64,000 nucleotides of DNA from Herbidospora daliensis (GTDB lineage Bacteria > Actinomycetota > Actinomycetes > Streptosporangiales > Streptosporangiaceae), in assembly GCF_001570585.1 (NCBI RefSeq), contig NZ_BBXF01000009.1:62001-126000 (forward strand), written 5' to 3'. The translations under genes and the position numbers were made by a program. Each line of letters begins with the position of its first letter. The stretch's first letter is position 1. Positions 49,140 through 57,456 of this stretch are shown here, one piece after another. Under the pieces are notes generated by a model. It did not search any database and was not told the origin of the DNA. It worked only from the letters and a program-made list of their open reading frames with translations.

Positions 49140-49817
49140 ATGACCGGACCGTTGCTTGAAGTCATCGCGCTCGACGTGCGCGACGCCGTGGCCGCAGAAG
49201 AGGGCGGCGCGGATCGCCTGGAGGTCGTGGCCGACATGTCCGTCGGCGGGCTCACCCCGCCGGCGGAGACGGTCGCGGCGATCGCCGAGAAGTGCACGTT
49301 GCCGCAGATGGTGATGGTCCGGCTCGACGCCGGTTTCACCGCGGGCGACGAGGAACTTGCCCGGTTGCGCGCCCAGGTGCGCGAGATGTCCGAGGCCGGC
49401 GCCGCCGGTTTCGTCTTCGGTTTCCTCACCGCCGACGGGGCCGTCGACCTGGCGGCCACCGAGGCGCTGATTCACGCGGCCGCCCCGCTGCCCTGGACGT
49501 TCCACCGCGCGGTCGACCACGCGGCCGACGTCCAGGCGGGGTGGCGGGCCGTGCGGCTGCTGCCCAACCTGGCCACGATCCTGACCTCCGGCTCCCCGCG
49601 CGGGGTGGGCGAGGGGCTGCCGGTGCTGCGCACCCGCGCCGAGGCGGGCGACGCGGCGCTGATCATGGCCGGGGGCGGGTTGTCGTTCGACCACGTGCCG
49701 GTGCTGCTCGACTACGGGGTCAAGGCCTTCCACATCGGCAGCGCGGCCCGCGAGTCGTGGTTGTCGGCGGTCGACCCCCGCCGGGTGGCCCGCTGGCGCG
49801 CGCTACTCGACGCCTAG
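49140..49817 (+). CDS. cutC: CutC family protein
   Basis: This 225-residue TIM-barrel protein matches CutC: LEVIALDVRDAVAAEEGGAD at residues 6-25, RLEVVADMSVGGLTPP, FVFGFLTADGAVD, TFHRAVDHAADV and IMAGGGLS. The family was linked to copper handling, but copper binding by most members is unproven and it may be an enzyme. It is close to the GNAT gene and may share its transcript. Its last 15 bp overlap the convergent MerR gene. Confidence 0.87.
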   Translation: MTGPLLEVIALDVRDAVAAEEGGADRLEVVADMSVGGLTPPAETVAAIAEKCTLPQMVMVRLDAGFTAGDEELARLRAQVREMSEAGAAGFVFGFLTADGAVDLAATEALIHAAAPLPWTFHRAVDHAADVQAGWRAVRLLPNLATILTSGSPRGVGEGLPVLRTRAEAGDAALIMAGGGLSFDHVPVLLDYGVKAFHIGSAARESWLSAVDPRRVARWRALLDA

Positions 49818-50150
49818 CCCGCGCAGCCGCGCCGCGAGTTCGTCGCGTTCGCGGCGCAGCCGGATGACCTCGAACTCGAGCTCGATGATCCGGCGGACGG
49901 CCGCGAGGGTCATGCCCTCGCCCATCAGGACGACCACCTGCCGGATCTGGCCGATGTCGTGGCGGCTGTAGCGGCGCTGGCCGCCGGCCGACCGCTGGGG
50001 CGAGACCACGTGCTGCTGGTCGATGCGGCGCAGGAACGCGTGCTGCACCTCCAGCATCGAGGCGACCTGCCCCACGCTGAACATGGGGGCGAACTCGTCG
50101 TCCATGGCCGACAGGCCGACCGGGTAGGCCCCCGGCAGTTCGGCGCTCAT
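49803..50150 (-). CDS. MerR-family regulator (HspR-like), partner of Hsp20
   Basis: This 115-residue protein has a MerR winged helix at about residues 23-85 (FSVGQVASMLEVQHAFLRRI, GGQRRYSRHDIGQIRQ) and a short coiled coil ending RERDELAARLRGLG. It is HspR-like in size but has no C-terminal effector domain. It starts 16 bp after the hsp20 gene on the same transcript, so it probably feeds back on the hsp20 promoter, as HspR does for dnaK. ATG 50150 is used. It lacks Cys, so metals are unlikely ligands. Confidence 0.85.
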   Translation of the reverse strand: MSAELPGAYPVGLSAMDDEFAPMFSVGQVASMLEVQHAFLRRIDQQHVVSPQRSAGGQRRYSRHDIGQIRQVVVLMGEGMTLAAVRRIIELEFEVIRLRRERDELAARLRGLGVE

Positions 50151-50166
50151 CCGCCCCCTTTCCCGT

Positions 50167-50598
50167 TCAGCCGTTGATGGCCCGGTGGCCGGTGCTGATC
50201 ACGATCTTGCGCGGCTTGGCCTTCTCGAGCACCGGGATGCGGACGGCCAGGACGCCGTTGTCGTAGGCGGCCTCGATGGCCTCGGCGTCGAGGTGCTCGG
50301 AGAGGTAGACCCGCCGGGTGAAGGTGCCCATGACTCGTTCCCGCACGAACAGGCGCTCGCCCTCGGCGAACTCCTCCGAGCGGCGGGCCGAGACGGTCAG
50401 CACGCCCCGGTCGACGGTGACCTCGACCGAGCCCGGGTCGATGCCGGGAAGGTCGAAGCGGAGGACCACGTCGTCGGCGCGGCGGATGCCGTCCATCGGC
50501 ATGACCGCGGTGGTCTCGTCCTTCGTGTATTGCCGGGTCAGCTGACTGAACTGCCGCTCGAACTCCTGCACGAACGGGTCGATCGACGTCAGCAACAT
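50167..50598 (-). CDS. Hsp20/alpha-crystallin small heat-shock protein
   Basis: This 143-residue protein has an N-terminal arm of about 40 residues, an alpha-crystallin domain at about 45-130 (DDVVLRFDLPGIDPGSVEVT, DRGVLTVSARR, GTFTRRVYLSEHLDAE, DNGVLAVRIPV) and a short tail with the I-x-V anchor (KIVIS). It is an ATP-independent holdase that forms oligomers. An HspR-like MerR gene follows on the same transcript. ATG 50598 follows GGAGG at 9 bases, and that site can pair with an upstream CCTCC element, suggesting temperature-dependent translation. Confidence 0.9.
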   Translation of the reverse strand: MLLTSIDPFVQEFERQFSQLTRQYTKDETTAVMPMDGIRRADDVVLRFDLPGIDPGSVEVTVDRGVLTVSARRSEEFAEGERLFVRERVMGTFTRRVYLSEHLDAEAIEAAYDNGVLAVRIPVLEKAKPRKIVISTGHRAING

Positions 50599-50607
50599 CG
50601 CGCATCA

Positions 50608-50641
50608 CCTCCGAAGATCCGGGAGGCCCCTGTGGGCTCCC
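50608..50641 (-). promoter_or_regulatory. Candidate RNA thermometer in the hsp20 5' leader
   Basis: On the mRNA, GGAGG (50612-50608) is the ribosome-binding site of hsp20. It can pair with CCTCC just upstream (50626-50620, one bulged base, 6-nt loop). The same CCTCC bases can alternatively pair with a GGGAG segment at 50641-50637 in a hairpin of 21 nt. This gives two exclusive folds, one hiding the ribosome-binding site. No protein or temperature test supports it yet. Confidence 0.45.
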
Positions 50642-50667
50642 GTCAACCTGTCTCCTGTCAGAGAGAG

Positions 50668-50691
50668 AACCTACAAGCAGAGTTATAGGTT
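50668..50691. promoter_or_regulatory. Inverted repeat in the hsp20 promoter region
   Basis: AACCTA-N12-TAGGTT is a perfect 6-bp inverted repeat about 70-90 bp upstream of the hsp20 start. It overlaps the 3' end of the upstream gene. It could be the binding site of the co-encoded MerR protein; it does not match the HspR HAIR consensus that I know. Confidence 0.45.
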
Positions 50692-51816
50692 TTCTGCCGG
50701 AGGGCTGTCAAGTCCCAGAGCGAGATCGGCCCGGCGCAGCGCCGCGACCAGGGTCTTGATCGTGGCGGGCTCGTCGAGGATCCCGCCCTCCTGGCGGCTG
50801 GCCTGCCAGGCGTCCACCCGCGCTCTGTACTGGTCGTAGGTCGCCAGGTGGTGGGCGTACACCACCGCGAAGCGGCTGACCAGGTGAGAGGGGTGCATGT
50901 CCCAGCCCTGGTAGTAGCCGTGGGCCAGCGAGTGGCGGACCGTCTCGGCGTGCCGCCGCCACAGGGCCAGCACGTCGGCCTTGGCCCCCGAGGCGGGCGC
51001 GGCGGCCAGCGAGCCGTCGGAGAGCTCGACGCCCTCGGGGTGCAGCACGGTCTGCATGACGTGGCGGGCGTGGTCGCAGGCCGGGTGGTCGAGCCGCTGC
51101 TCATGCGGCGGCAGGCCACAGGCGGCGGTGTAGTCGAAGACGCCGAAGTGGGCCGCCTTCAGCCGTCCGCGCAGACCGGCCACCAGGTCGGGGGAGCGCT
51201 GGAGGAACAGGATCGTCTGCGGCGCCTCGACCTGCATCTCGAAGCCCAGCGCCGGCAGGCCCAGGTCGTGCTCGATCTCGGCCAGCGCGCGGGCGAACAT
51301 GCCCAGGTAGGACTCCATCAGCACCTTGGGAAAGGTGATCACGAAGCCGCCGGGCAGACCGCCCTTGAGCTCGACGACCCGCGCCAGGAAGCCGCGCAGG
51401 GTGCGCAGCGACCGCCCGGGGTCGCCGTCGGCGAACGACTTGATTCGCAGGCCCCAGCGCCGGGGGAGCGCCGGCATGGCCGCCACCGCCTCGGCGGCCC
51501 GCAGCGTGTCGGCGTCCTCGTCGGCGCCGGTGTAGCCGTCTTCGAAGTCGATCCGCAGGTCCTGGATCGGCTCGCGGGCCAGCGTGCGCGCCACCCGGTC
51601 GTGGACGTCGCCGCCGAACAACTCGGCGAACTCCCCGGGCGTGGTCAGCGCGAGCAGGCCGGCGGCCTCCGCGCCCCAGTCGGCGACCGTCGAGGCGGTC
51701 AGCAGGTTGGCCGGTACGTAGACGGTGTGGACCGGCTGCCAGGCGATCTCCCTGACCGGGAAACGCGCCTGCTGGGTCCGGTGGACGTTGTCGAAGCCCG
51801 CGACGTTGATCTCCAC
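50683..51816 (-). CDS. DUF6986 protein, HpcH/CitE-like aldolase fold
   Basis: This 377-residue protein has the CitE/HpcH-like TIM barrel features: LRIDFEDGYTGADEDADTLR with the metal-binding acidic residues, GLRIKSF, GFVITFPKVL, LGFEMQVEAPQTILF with a Glu that should bind Mg, and YYQGWDMHPSHLVSRFAVVY at the C-terminus. It probably cleaves or forms a C-C bond on an acyl or keto acid. The substrate is not known. GTG 51816 starts the conserved MEINVAGFDNVHR. The hsp20 promoter overlaps its end. Confidence 0.8.
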   Translation of the reverse strand: MEINVAGFDNVHRTQQARFPVREIAWQPVHTVYVPANLLTASTVADWGAEAAGLLALTTPGEFAELFGGDVHDRVARTLAREPIQDLRIDFEDGYTGADEDADTLRAAEAVAAMPALPRRWGLRIKSFADGDPGRSLRTLRGFLARVVELKGGLPGGFVITFPKVLMESYLGMFARALAEIEHDLGLPALGFEMQVEAPQTILFLQRSPDLVAGLRGRLKAAHFGVFDYTAACGLPPHEQRLDHPACDHARHVMQTVLHPEGVELSDGSLAAAPASGAKADVLALWRRHAETVRHSLAHGYYQGWDMHPSHLVSRFAVVYAHHLATYDQYRARVDAWQASRQEGGILDEPATIKTLVAALRRADLALGLDSPPAENL

Positions 51817-51839
51817 GAACCGACCCTAACCCCGGCCGA

Positions 51840-53132
51840 TCACCCCCGGCCCATCGCCTCCAGCATGGCCGCCCGCCCCACCAGCTTGACCCGCTCGCCC
51901 CGGTCGAGGGTGCGGGCCAGCTTCTCCTCGGCCTGCTCGATCGCCAGCCAGTCGGGATAGGTGATCGGCCGCACGCCGCGCTCCCGCAGCAGGTCGTCGA
52001 CCCGCGTCTGCCGAGGGCTCTCGGCCACCGAGGCCAGCAGGGTGCGCACGGTCTCGGCCGCGTCGGACTTGTTGGTGCCGATCACCCCGGTCGGGCCGCG
52101 CTTCAGCCAGCCCGCCACGAACTCGCGGTCGCGGACCCGCCCGGCCACGTTGGGCACGGTCATGGTCTCCTCGGAGAACGGCACGCTCGGCAGCGCCACG
52201 CTCTGGTAGCCGACCGAGCGCAGCACCATGTCGGCGGGGATCGTCTCGAACTCGCCCGTGCCCACGACGCGCCTGCCGTCGAGGCGGGTGCGCTCCAGGC
52301 GTACCCCCTCGACGTGGGAGACGCCGAGGATCTCGACGGGCCGCAACCAGAAGCGGACCTCCAGGCGGCGGGGCCGGTTCTCCGGCACCCGCGCCGACCA
52401 CGACTGGAGCACGTCGACGTTGCCCCTGATCTGGCGGCTGAGCTCGGTCAGGTCTTCGCAGGCCACCTCGTCGGGGAAGGTCAGGATGTCGGCGTTCAGC
52501 AGGTCGCCGAGCTCGCGCAGCTCCTTCAGGGTGAACTTGGCGTGCTGGGCGCCCCGCCGGCCCACCATGTGGACCCGCTTGACCTTCGACTCGGCCAGCG
52601 CGGTCAGCACGTTGTGGGGCACGTCGGTGGCGCGCAGCTCGTCGGCGGTCTTGGCCAGGATCCGGACCACGTCGACCGCGACGTTGCCCACCCCGATCAC
52701 CACGACGTCTTCGGCGTCGAGGGTGAACTCGGGGGCGTCGGGGTGGCCGCAGTACCAGTTCACGAAGTCGGTGGCCGCCACGCTGCCGGGAAGATCCTCC
52801 CCCGGTACGCCCATCCTCCGGTCGACCATCGCCCCGGTGCAGTAGACCACCGCGTCGTAGCAGGTCAGCAGGTCGTCGACGGACAGGTCGAGGCCGAGCT
52901 CGACGCCGCCGAGGAACCGCACGCCCGGGGCCTCCAGGACCCGGCGCAGGTAGGACGCGATCGACTTGATCGACGTGTGGTCGGGCGCCACCCCGTACCG
53001 GACCAGCCCGTAGGGCGTGGGCAGGCGCTCCAGGACGTCGACCTCGACCGGGCCGGGGGACTGCTTGACCAGAGCTTCGGCGGTGTAGATCCCGGCCGGG
53101 CCGGAGCCCACCACAGCCACACGCAGCGCCAC
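51840..53132 (-). CDS. FprA-type ferredoxin/adrenodoxin-like NADP reductase
   Basis: This 430-residue protein has an N-terminal FAD motif, VAVVGSGPAGIYTAEAL (residues 5-21), LERLPTPYGLVRYGVAPDH typical of adrenodoxin reductases, an NADPH motif VVIGVGNVAVDVVRIL, VGRRGAQHAKFTLKELREL, and GPTGVIGTNKSDAAETVRTL near the C-terminus. It passes electrons between NADPH and ferredoxin, for example for P450s. GTG 53132 is preferred because AAGGAGG precedes it; the TTG at 53150 is upstream of that site. The DUF6986 gene begins 23 bp after its stop. Confidence 0.9.
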   Translation of the reverse strand: MALRVAVVGSGPAGIYTAEALVKQSPGPVEVDVLERLPTPYGLVRYGVAPDHTSIKSIASYLRRVLEAPGVRFLGGVELGLDLSVDDLLTCYDAVVYCTGAMVDRRMGVPGEDLPGSVAATDFVNWYCGHPDAPEFTLDAEDVVVIGVGNVAVDVVRILAKTADELRATDVPHNVLTALAESKVKRVHMVGRRGAQHAKFTLKELRELGDLLNADILTFPDEVACEDLTELSRQIRGNVDVLQSWSARVPENRPRRLEVRFWLRPVEILGVSHVEGVRLERTRLDGRRVVGTGEFETIPADMVLRSVGYQSVALPSVPFSEETMTVPNVAGRVRDREFVAGWLKRGPTGVIGTNKSDAAETVRTLLASVAESPRQTRVDDLLRERGVRPITYPDWLAIEQAEEKLARTLDRGERVKLVGRAAMLEAMGRG

Positions 53133-53329
53133 GGGGATGCCTCCTTGCAAAGAAGCCGCTCTCCGGATTCTTTACCCATCCGGGGCCGGGTAGCCAGTGC
53201 GATATTGGGGGTTGCGCCACATCTGTTCCGCGATCACAGTTGGACCTCGTGGGCGGAGCGGGGAAACGGCGACGGCGCACCGGCGAAAATCCGGGTGCGG
53301 ATGGCACGGGAGATGAAACGCTCCCCGAC

Positions 53330-53752
53330 ATGAGATTCCACCGCGACGAGATCGGCGCGCGGCGCTACGAGGCCTTCGGCCGCGTGATGGCCGCCTTCGC
53401 GACCGAGCCCGAGATGATGGAGACCTGCCGCGACCTGGGCTGGTGGCCCGGGACCGACGGCTGGGAGATCGAGTGGCGCGAGGGCCCCTTCGCGACCGAG
53501 GTCGCCGACCTGCTCATCGAGCGGGTGCGCGAGCCCGGCTTCCCCGGCCCCCTGGTCGGCCCGCTCGCTCCCGTGACCCAGCTCTGCGCCCGCCTCGACG
53601 TGATGGGCGTCAGCTTCGACCTGCGGGCCATCGACCCGCTCGGGCTCGACCGGATGCGGGCCCGTCCCGGCGTGTGGCGGTTGTCCGAGGCCCTCGACCC
53701 CTCCCGGCGCACCGGATCGCGCCAGCCCTGGGAAGAGCTCCTGGGCGGGTGA
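53330..53752 (+). CDS. Hypothetical acidic protein
   Basis: This 140-residue protein has RYEAFGRVMAAFATEPEMME, WPGTDGWEIEWREGPFATEV and FDLRAIDPLGLDRMRARPG. It is rich in Glu/Asp and Trp, without membrane segments or a recognised domain. The start ATG 53330 lacks a good ribosome-binding site, and the frame stays open back to 53240, so a longer N-terminus is possible. It lies between the FprA gene, divergent, and a membrane protein gene. Coding-like codon use supports it. Confidence 0.55.
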   Translation: MRFHRDEIGARRYEAFGRVMAAFATEPEMMETCRDLGWWPGTDGWEIEWREGPFATEVADLLIERVREPGFPGPLVGPLAPVTQLCARLDVMGVSFDLRAIDPLGLDRMRARPGVWRLSEALDPSRRTGSRQPWEELLGG

Positions 53753-53759
53753 TCCTTTT

Positions 53760-53795
53760 TGTCCGCTTATAAACTGAAAGTGCTGTACGCGGACA
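53760..53795. promoter_or_regulatory. Inverted repeat around a TATAAA box
   Basis: TGTCCGC and GCGGACA form 7-bp arms 22 bp apart in the 59-bp gap upstream of the membrane protein gene. TTATAAAC at 53767-53774 inside the repeat could be a -10 box. This looks like an operator over a promoter. Confidence 0.45.
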
Positions 53796-53811
53796 TCGCT
53801 CGGGGGAATCG

Positions 53812-54468
53812 ATGGTCTGGGCTTTCAGTCGGAGCAAACACGGCCCACTAGGCCCTGAACAGGAATTCATCGCACTCGACCGGCGCGATCGGCGCAGCCA
53901 GTGGTACCTGCTGGCGGCGCTGGCCGGCGGCGCCCTGGTGGGTTTCATCGGCGCCGGCCTCTCCGGCTCGGCGCCCTTCTGGCTCATGGCCGTGTACGAC
54001 CCGTACATGATCATGGTGCTGGCCGTCGTCGTCGGCTCGGGCGCAGCCGGGTTCGGCTGGGCCTTCCTCAACAGCTGCCTGGCCGCGTTCGGGGCGCTGA
54101 TCGGCCAGATCACCGCCGGCTCGGCGATCCACCACGACGCGCCCTTCGCCGGGCTCGGCTCCGCGCCCGGCGGCCTGGTCGTGGGCCTGGGCATCATCGC
54201 CGCGCTGGGCCCCCTCGGCTACGGCGCGACGCGGTGCGACCGCATCGGCGGCATCTGCTACGGCCTCACGGCGGGCGTGTTGTTGTCGATGACCGCCGAG
54301 GAACTGCTGGCCCTCTCGGACGAGTGGCCCTACGCCCTGACCACCTCGGCGGTGTTGTGGGCGGGCTTCCTGGTGCTCTTCCGCCGCCGCATCGGCGACC
54401 GCGTCTACGGGGCCGTGATCGGACTCGCCTACAGCGCCGGATACGGGTTGGTGCTTCAGGCGCTCTGA
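53812..54468 (+). CDS. Hypothetical six-helix membrane protein
   Basis: This 218-residue protein has a basic cytoplasmic N-terminus of about 30 residues and about six transmembrane helices ([53 protein letters not shown], then [27 protein letters not shown] and a final [15 protein letters not shown]). Many Gly residues in the helices suggest tight packing. I do not recognise a family. ATG 53812 follows GGGGGAA. proS starts 47 bp downstream on the same strand. Confidence 0.7.
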   Translation: MVWAFSRSKHGPLGPEQEFIALDRRDRRSQWYLLAALAGGALVGFIGAGLSGSAPFWLMAVYDPYMIMVLAVVVGSGAAGFGWAFLNSCLAAFGALIGQITAGSAIHHDAPFAGLGSAPGGLVVGLGIIAALGPLGYGATRCDRIGGICYGLTAGVLLSMTAEELLALSDEWPYALTTSAVLWAGFLVLFRRRIGDRVYGAVIGLAYSAGYGLVLQAL

Positions 54469-54515
54469 TTCTCGGTAGCCTTTTACGACTACAGCAGCCC
54501 TATCGAGGAGTAGCC

Positions 54516-56255
54516 GTGCTTCTGCGGATGTCGACCCTGTTCCTGCGCACCCTGCGTGAGGATCCGGCGGACGCCGAAGTCCCGAGCCACAAGCTCCTGG
54601 TCAGGGCCGGGTACGTCCGCCGCGTCGCGCCCGGCATCTACTCGTGGCTGCCCCTCGGCAAGATCGTCCTGGAGAACGTCGCCAAGGTCGTGCGCGAGGA
54701 GATGAACGCCATGGGCGGCCAGGAGGTGCTCTTCCCCGCCCTGCTGCCCCGCGACTTCTACGAGGCCACCGGCCGCTGGACCGAATACGGCGACACGCTG
54801 TTCCGGCTGAAGGACCGCAAGGGCAACGACTACCTCCTCGGGCCCACCCACGAGGAGATGTTCACCGACATGGTGAAGGGCGAATACTCCTCCTACAAGG
54901 ACTATCCGGTCACGCTCTACCAGATCCAGACCAAGTACCGCGACGAGGCCCGTCCCCGCGCCGGCATCCTGCGCGGCCGCGAGTTCGTCATGAAGGACTC
55001 CTACTCCTTCGACCTCGACGACGAGGGCCTCAAGCGCAGCTACGAGAACCATCGGGCGGCGTACATCAGGATCTTCGAGCGCCTCGGCATCGACGTGAAG
55101 ATCTGCTTCGCGACCTCCGGCGCCATGGGCGGCTCGGCCTCCGAGGAGTTCCTCGCCCCCGCCCCCACCGGCGAGGACACGTTCGTGGCCTGCCGCACCT
55201 GCGGCTACGCCGCCAACGCCGAGGCCGTCACCACCCCCGCCCCCGCCGCCTTCACCGGCGAGCGCGCGGCCCTGACGGTGCTCGACACCCCCGACACGCC
55301 GACCATCGACACGCTCGTCTCCTACATGAACGAGCACCACGGTTTGCGGATCACCGCCGCCGACACGCTCAAGAACGTGGTCGTCAAGGTCGTCACGCCC
55401 GGCGCGAAGGAGCCCGAGACCCTGGTCATCGGCGTGCCCGGCGACCGCGAGGTCGACTTCAAGCGCCTGGAGGCCGCGCTGGCCCCCGGCGAGCCGGCCA
55501 TCTTCGAGGCGGGCGACTTCGCCAGGCACCCCGGCCTGGTGCGGGGCTACATCGGCCCGCAGGTTCTCAAGGAGCTCGGCATCCGCTACCTCGTCGACCC
55601 CCGCGTGGTCGACGGCAGCGAGTGGGTGACCGGCGCCAACGAGCCCGGCAAGCACGCCGCCCACGTGGTCGCCGGCCGCGACTTCGTCGCCGACGGCACG
55701 ATCGAGGCCGCCGAGATCCGCGCCGGCGACGCCTGCCCCGTCTGCGGCAGCGACCTGTCGATCGACCGCGGCATCGAGATCGGCCACATCTTCCAGCTCG
55801 GCCGCAAGTACGCCGACGCCGCCCAGCTCGACGCCCTCGGCCCCGACGGCAAGCCGATCCGGATCACCATGGGCTCCTACGGCGTGGGCGTCTCCCGCGC
55901 CGTGGCCGTCATGGCCGAACAGCGCCACGACGCCCTCGGCCTGGCCTGGCCCCGCGAGGTCGCGCCCGCCGACGTGCACATCGTCGGCACCGGCAAGGAG
56001 AACCAGATCGAGATCGCCACGAAGATCGCCGAAGAGCTGGAGGCCAGGGGCCTGCGCGTGCTCCTCGACGACCGCCCCCAGGTCTCCCCGGGCGTCAAGT
56101 TCAAGGACAGCGAGCTCCTCGGCCTCCCGACCGTGCTGATCGTCGGCCGAGGCGTCGCGAACGGCGTGGCCGAACTCCGCGACCGCGCATCGGGCGAACG
56201 AGCCGAAATCCCGCTCGACGAGGCCGTAGAGAAGGTCATCGCAGCCTGCGCCTAG
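54516..56255 (+). CDS. proS: Prolyl-tRNA synthetase, bacterial type with editing insertion
   Basis: This 579-residue class II synthetase has motif 1 over [20 protein letters not shown], motif 2 with [20 protein letters not shown] and motif 3 [17 protein letters not shown]. The INS editing domain lies between motifs 2 and 3 at about 225-400 ([15 protein letters not shown], then [20 protein letters not shown]), and [20 protein letters not shown] precedes motif 3. The anticodon-binding domain ends the chain. It charges tRNA-Pro and removes misacylated Ala. GTG 54516 has GAGGAG at 5 bases; ATG 54528 is in frame. The length is normal for bacterial ProRS. Confidence 0.93.
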   Translation: MLLRMSTLFLRTLREDPADAEVPSHKLLVRAGYVRRVAPGIYSWLPLGKIVLENVAKVVREEMNAMGGQEVLFPALLPRDFYEATGRWTEYGDTLFRLKDRKGNDYLLGPTHEEMFTDMVKGEYSSYKDYPVTLYQIQTKYRDEARPRAGILRGREFVMKDSYSFDLDDEGLKRSYENHRAAYIRIFERLGIDVKICFATSGAMGGSASEEFLAPAPTGEDTFVACRTCGYAANAEAVTTPAPAAFTGERAALTVLDTPDTPTIDTLVSYMNEHHGLRITAADTLKNVVVKVVTPGAKEPETLVIGVPGDREVDFKRLEAALAPGEPAIFEAGDFARHPGLVRGYIGPQVLKELGIRYLVDPRVVDGSEWVTGANEPGKHAAHVVAGRDFVADGTIEAAEIRAGDACPVCGSDLSIDRGIEIGHIFQLGRKYADAAQLDALGPDGKPIRITMGSYGVGVSRAVAVMAEQRHDALGLAWPREVAPADVHIVGTGKENQIEIATKIAEELEARGLRVLLDDRPQVSPGVKFKDSELLGLPTVLIVGRGVANGVAELRDRASGERAEIPLDEAVEKVIAACA

Positions 56256-56370
56256 CGCACACCGCCGCAGACTTGACGGCGGACGTGGCCACCGCCGAAG
56301 GTGCGGCCCTCCGACACAGCGAGGGGCGGCTCGTCACTATGGGGGGAGTGTGACGAACCGCCCGCTCACG

Positions 56371-56395
56371 CCCCCTTCCGCCTGAGCGGAGGGGG
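56371..56395. terminator. Terminator between proS and the DUF4236 gene
   Basis: CCCCC-T-TCCGC pairs with GCGGA-GGGGG around a CTGA loop with one bulged base. It lies 115 bp after proS and 11 bp after the stop of the convergent DUF4236 gene, so it may serve both. Confidence 0.65.
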
Positions 56396-56406
56396 AGCTA
56401 TCCGAT

Positions 56407-56592
56407 CTAGCGGCGCCTCAGCGACCGCCGCCAGGAGAACCCACCAGGCAGGTCGACGCTGACCTGCTTTCCACCGTCGGCGCGCTTCGTGTACCGCACG
56501 CCACCCTTGCCGACGCTGTGGCCGACTCCGCCGCGCGAGAAATTGATCCGGAACGGACCGATCTTGATCGTTTTTCGGAAGCCCCAACTCAT
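56407..56592 (-). CDS. DUF4236 small protein
   Basis: This 61-residue protein begins MSWGFRKTIKIGPFRINFSR and continues GGVGHSVGKGGVRYTK, the pattern of DUF4236, found as an N-terminal module in longer bacterial proteins and here standing alone. It ends LPGGFSWRRSLRRR and is strongly basic. The function is unknown. It is isolated between a terminator and the tandem repeats. Confidence 0.72.
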   Translation of the reverse strand: MSWGFRKTIKIGPFRINFSRGGVGHSVGKGGVRYTKRADGGKQVSVDLPGGFSWRRSLRRR

Positions 56593-56720
56593 GACGTCCT
56601 GAACTACCCAAGAAATCGGGAATAAACGAGAACCGTCCCGAATCGCGAGAGCGGCACGACCGTCAGACTGAACTTTTCAGCCCGCCACGATCGACGCTCA
56701 TCGGCCCCTCAAGCCGCCCA

Positions 56721-56926
56721 GCGTCAAGCCGCTCAGCCTCAGGGCGCTCAGCGTCAAGCCGCTCAGCCTCAGGGCGCTCAAGGGCGCCGGGCCTCAGGCG
56801 TCGGCCTCAGGCGTCGGCCTCAGGCGTCGGCCTCAGGCGTCGGCCTCAGGGCGCGTCGGACCTCAGGGCGCGTCGGACCTCAGGGCGCGTCGGACCTGAG
56901 GGCGCGTCGGACCTCAGGGCGTCGGG
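56721..56926. repeat. Nested short tandem repeats of three related units
   Basis: The gap 56593-56913 has no gene. Two exact 30-bp units occupy 56721-56750 and 56751-56780. Four exact 13-bp units (CCTCAGGCGTCGG) run 56792-56843. Then four 17-bp units (CCTCAGGGCGCGTCGGA, the last with one change) run 56844-56911, with a partial fifth to 56926. The 17-bp unit is the 13-bp unit plus GCG and A, so they arose from one another. The array reaches into the 3' end of the DUF4439 gene. Confidence 0.88.
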
Positions 56927-57456
56927 CCGGCTCCGGGGGCCGGGAGCATGGCCGGAGCCGTCGACTCCTGGGGTGGCGCCACCGGCTCGCCCGAGCTCGG
57001 TTTCATGGGCGTCGGTTCTGACACGGCGGGGCTGGAGACGGCGTGGTCGAGGCCCGGCATGCCCGGGAACGCGGTGATCTGCGGCTGCCAGCCGAAACCA
57101 CGCACGGCGGCCTCCTGGGTCGCCAGCACCGCCAGCCGCCGCAGCCCGGGGTCGGTGTCGGCCGACAGTTCCACGTAGGCGGCGCAGACCCGCTCCTCGA
57201 TGTAGGCCGCCAGCCGGGCCGCCTGGGCGGCGGTGGTGACCTCGAAGGGCAGCTGGTAGGTGCCCGGCTCGGCCGGGGTCTCGCCCCGGCGGCGCATCAG
57301 GGCGCGCAGTTGGTCGCGGCGGGCCCGGTGGGCGTCGAACCCGGTCGTGGCGCGGACCCGGAGCGCACCGCTCGTCTTGGCGCCGATGACACCGTAGGCG
57401 TACACGGCGGCGTGCTCGGCGGCCAGCGCCTTCGAGAGCGCGACGGAGGCGCTCAC
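56914..57456 (-). CDS. DUF4439 ferritin-like protein
   Basis: This 180-residue protein starts MSASVALSKALAAEHAAVYAY, with the first helix of a ferritin-like four-helix bundle, then HRARRDQLRALMRRRGETP, PFEVTTAAQAARLAAYIEER and CAAYVELSADTDPGLRRLAV. The carboxylate and His residues (Glu in EHAAVYAY, Glu in AYIEE) could form a metal site. A 40-residue Pro/Ser tail ends it, and that tail is partly encoded by the tandem repeats, so its length may vary. It overlaps the preceding lipoprotein gene by 4 bp. The pair is a known actinobacterial arrangement without assigned role. Confidence 0.8.
   Translation of the reverse strand: MSASVALSKALAAEHAAVYAYGVIGAKTSGALRVRATTGFDAHRARRDQLRALMRRRGETPAEPGTYQLPFEVTTAAQAARLAAYIEERVCAAYVELSADTDPGLRRLAVLATQEAAVRGFGWQPQITAFPGMPGLDHAVSSPAVSEPTPMKPSSGEPVAPPQESTAPAMLPAPGAGPTP

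Noticed and set aside
56721-56926. Short repeats considered as a CRISPR array
   Set aside because: Units are directly contiguous without unique spacers, and no cas genes are nearby.
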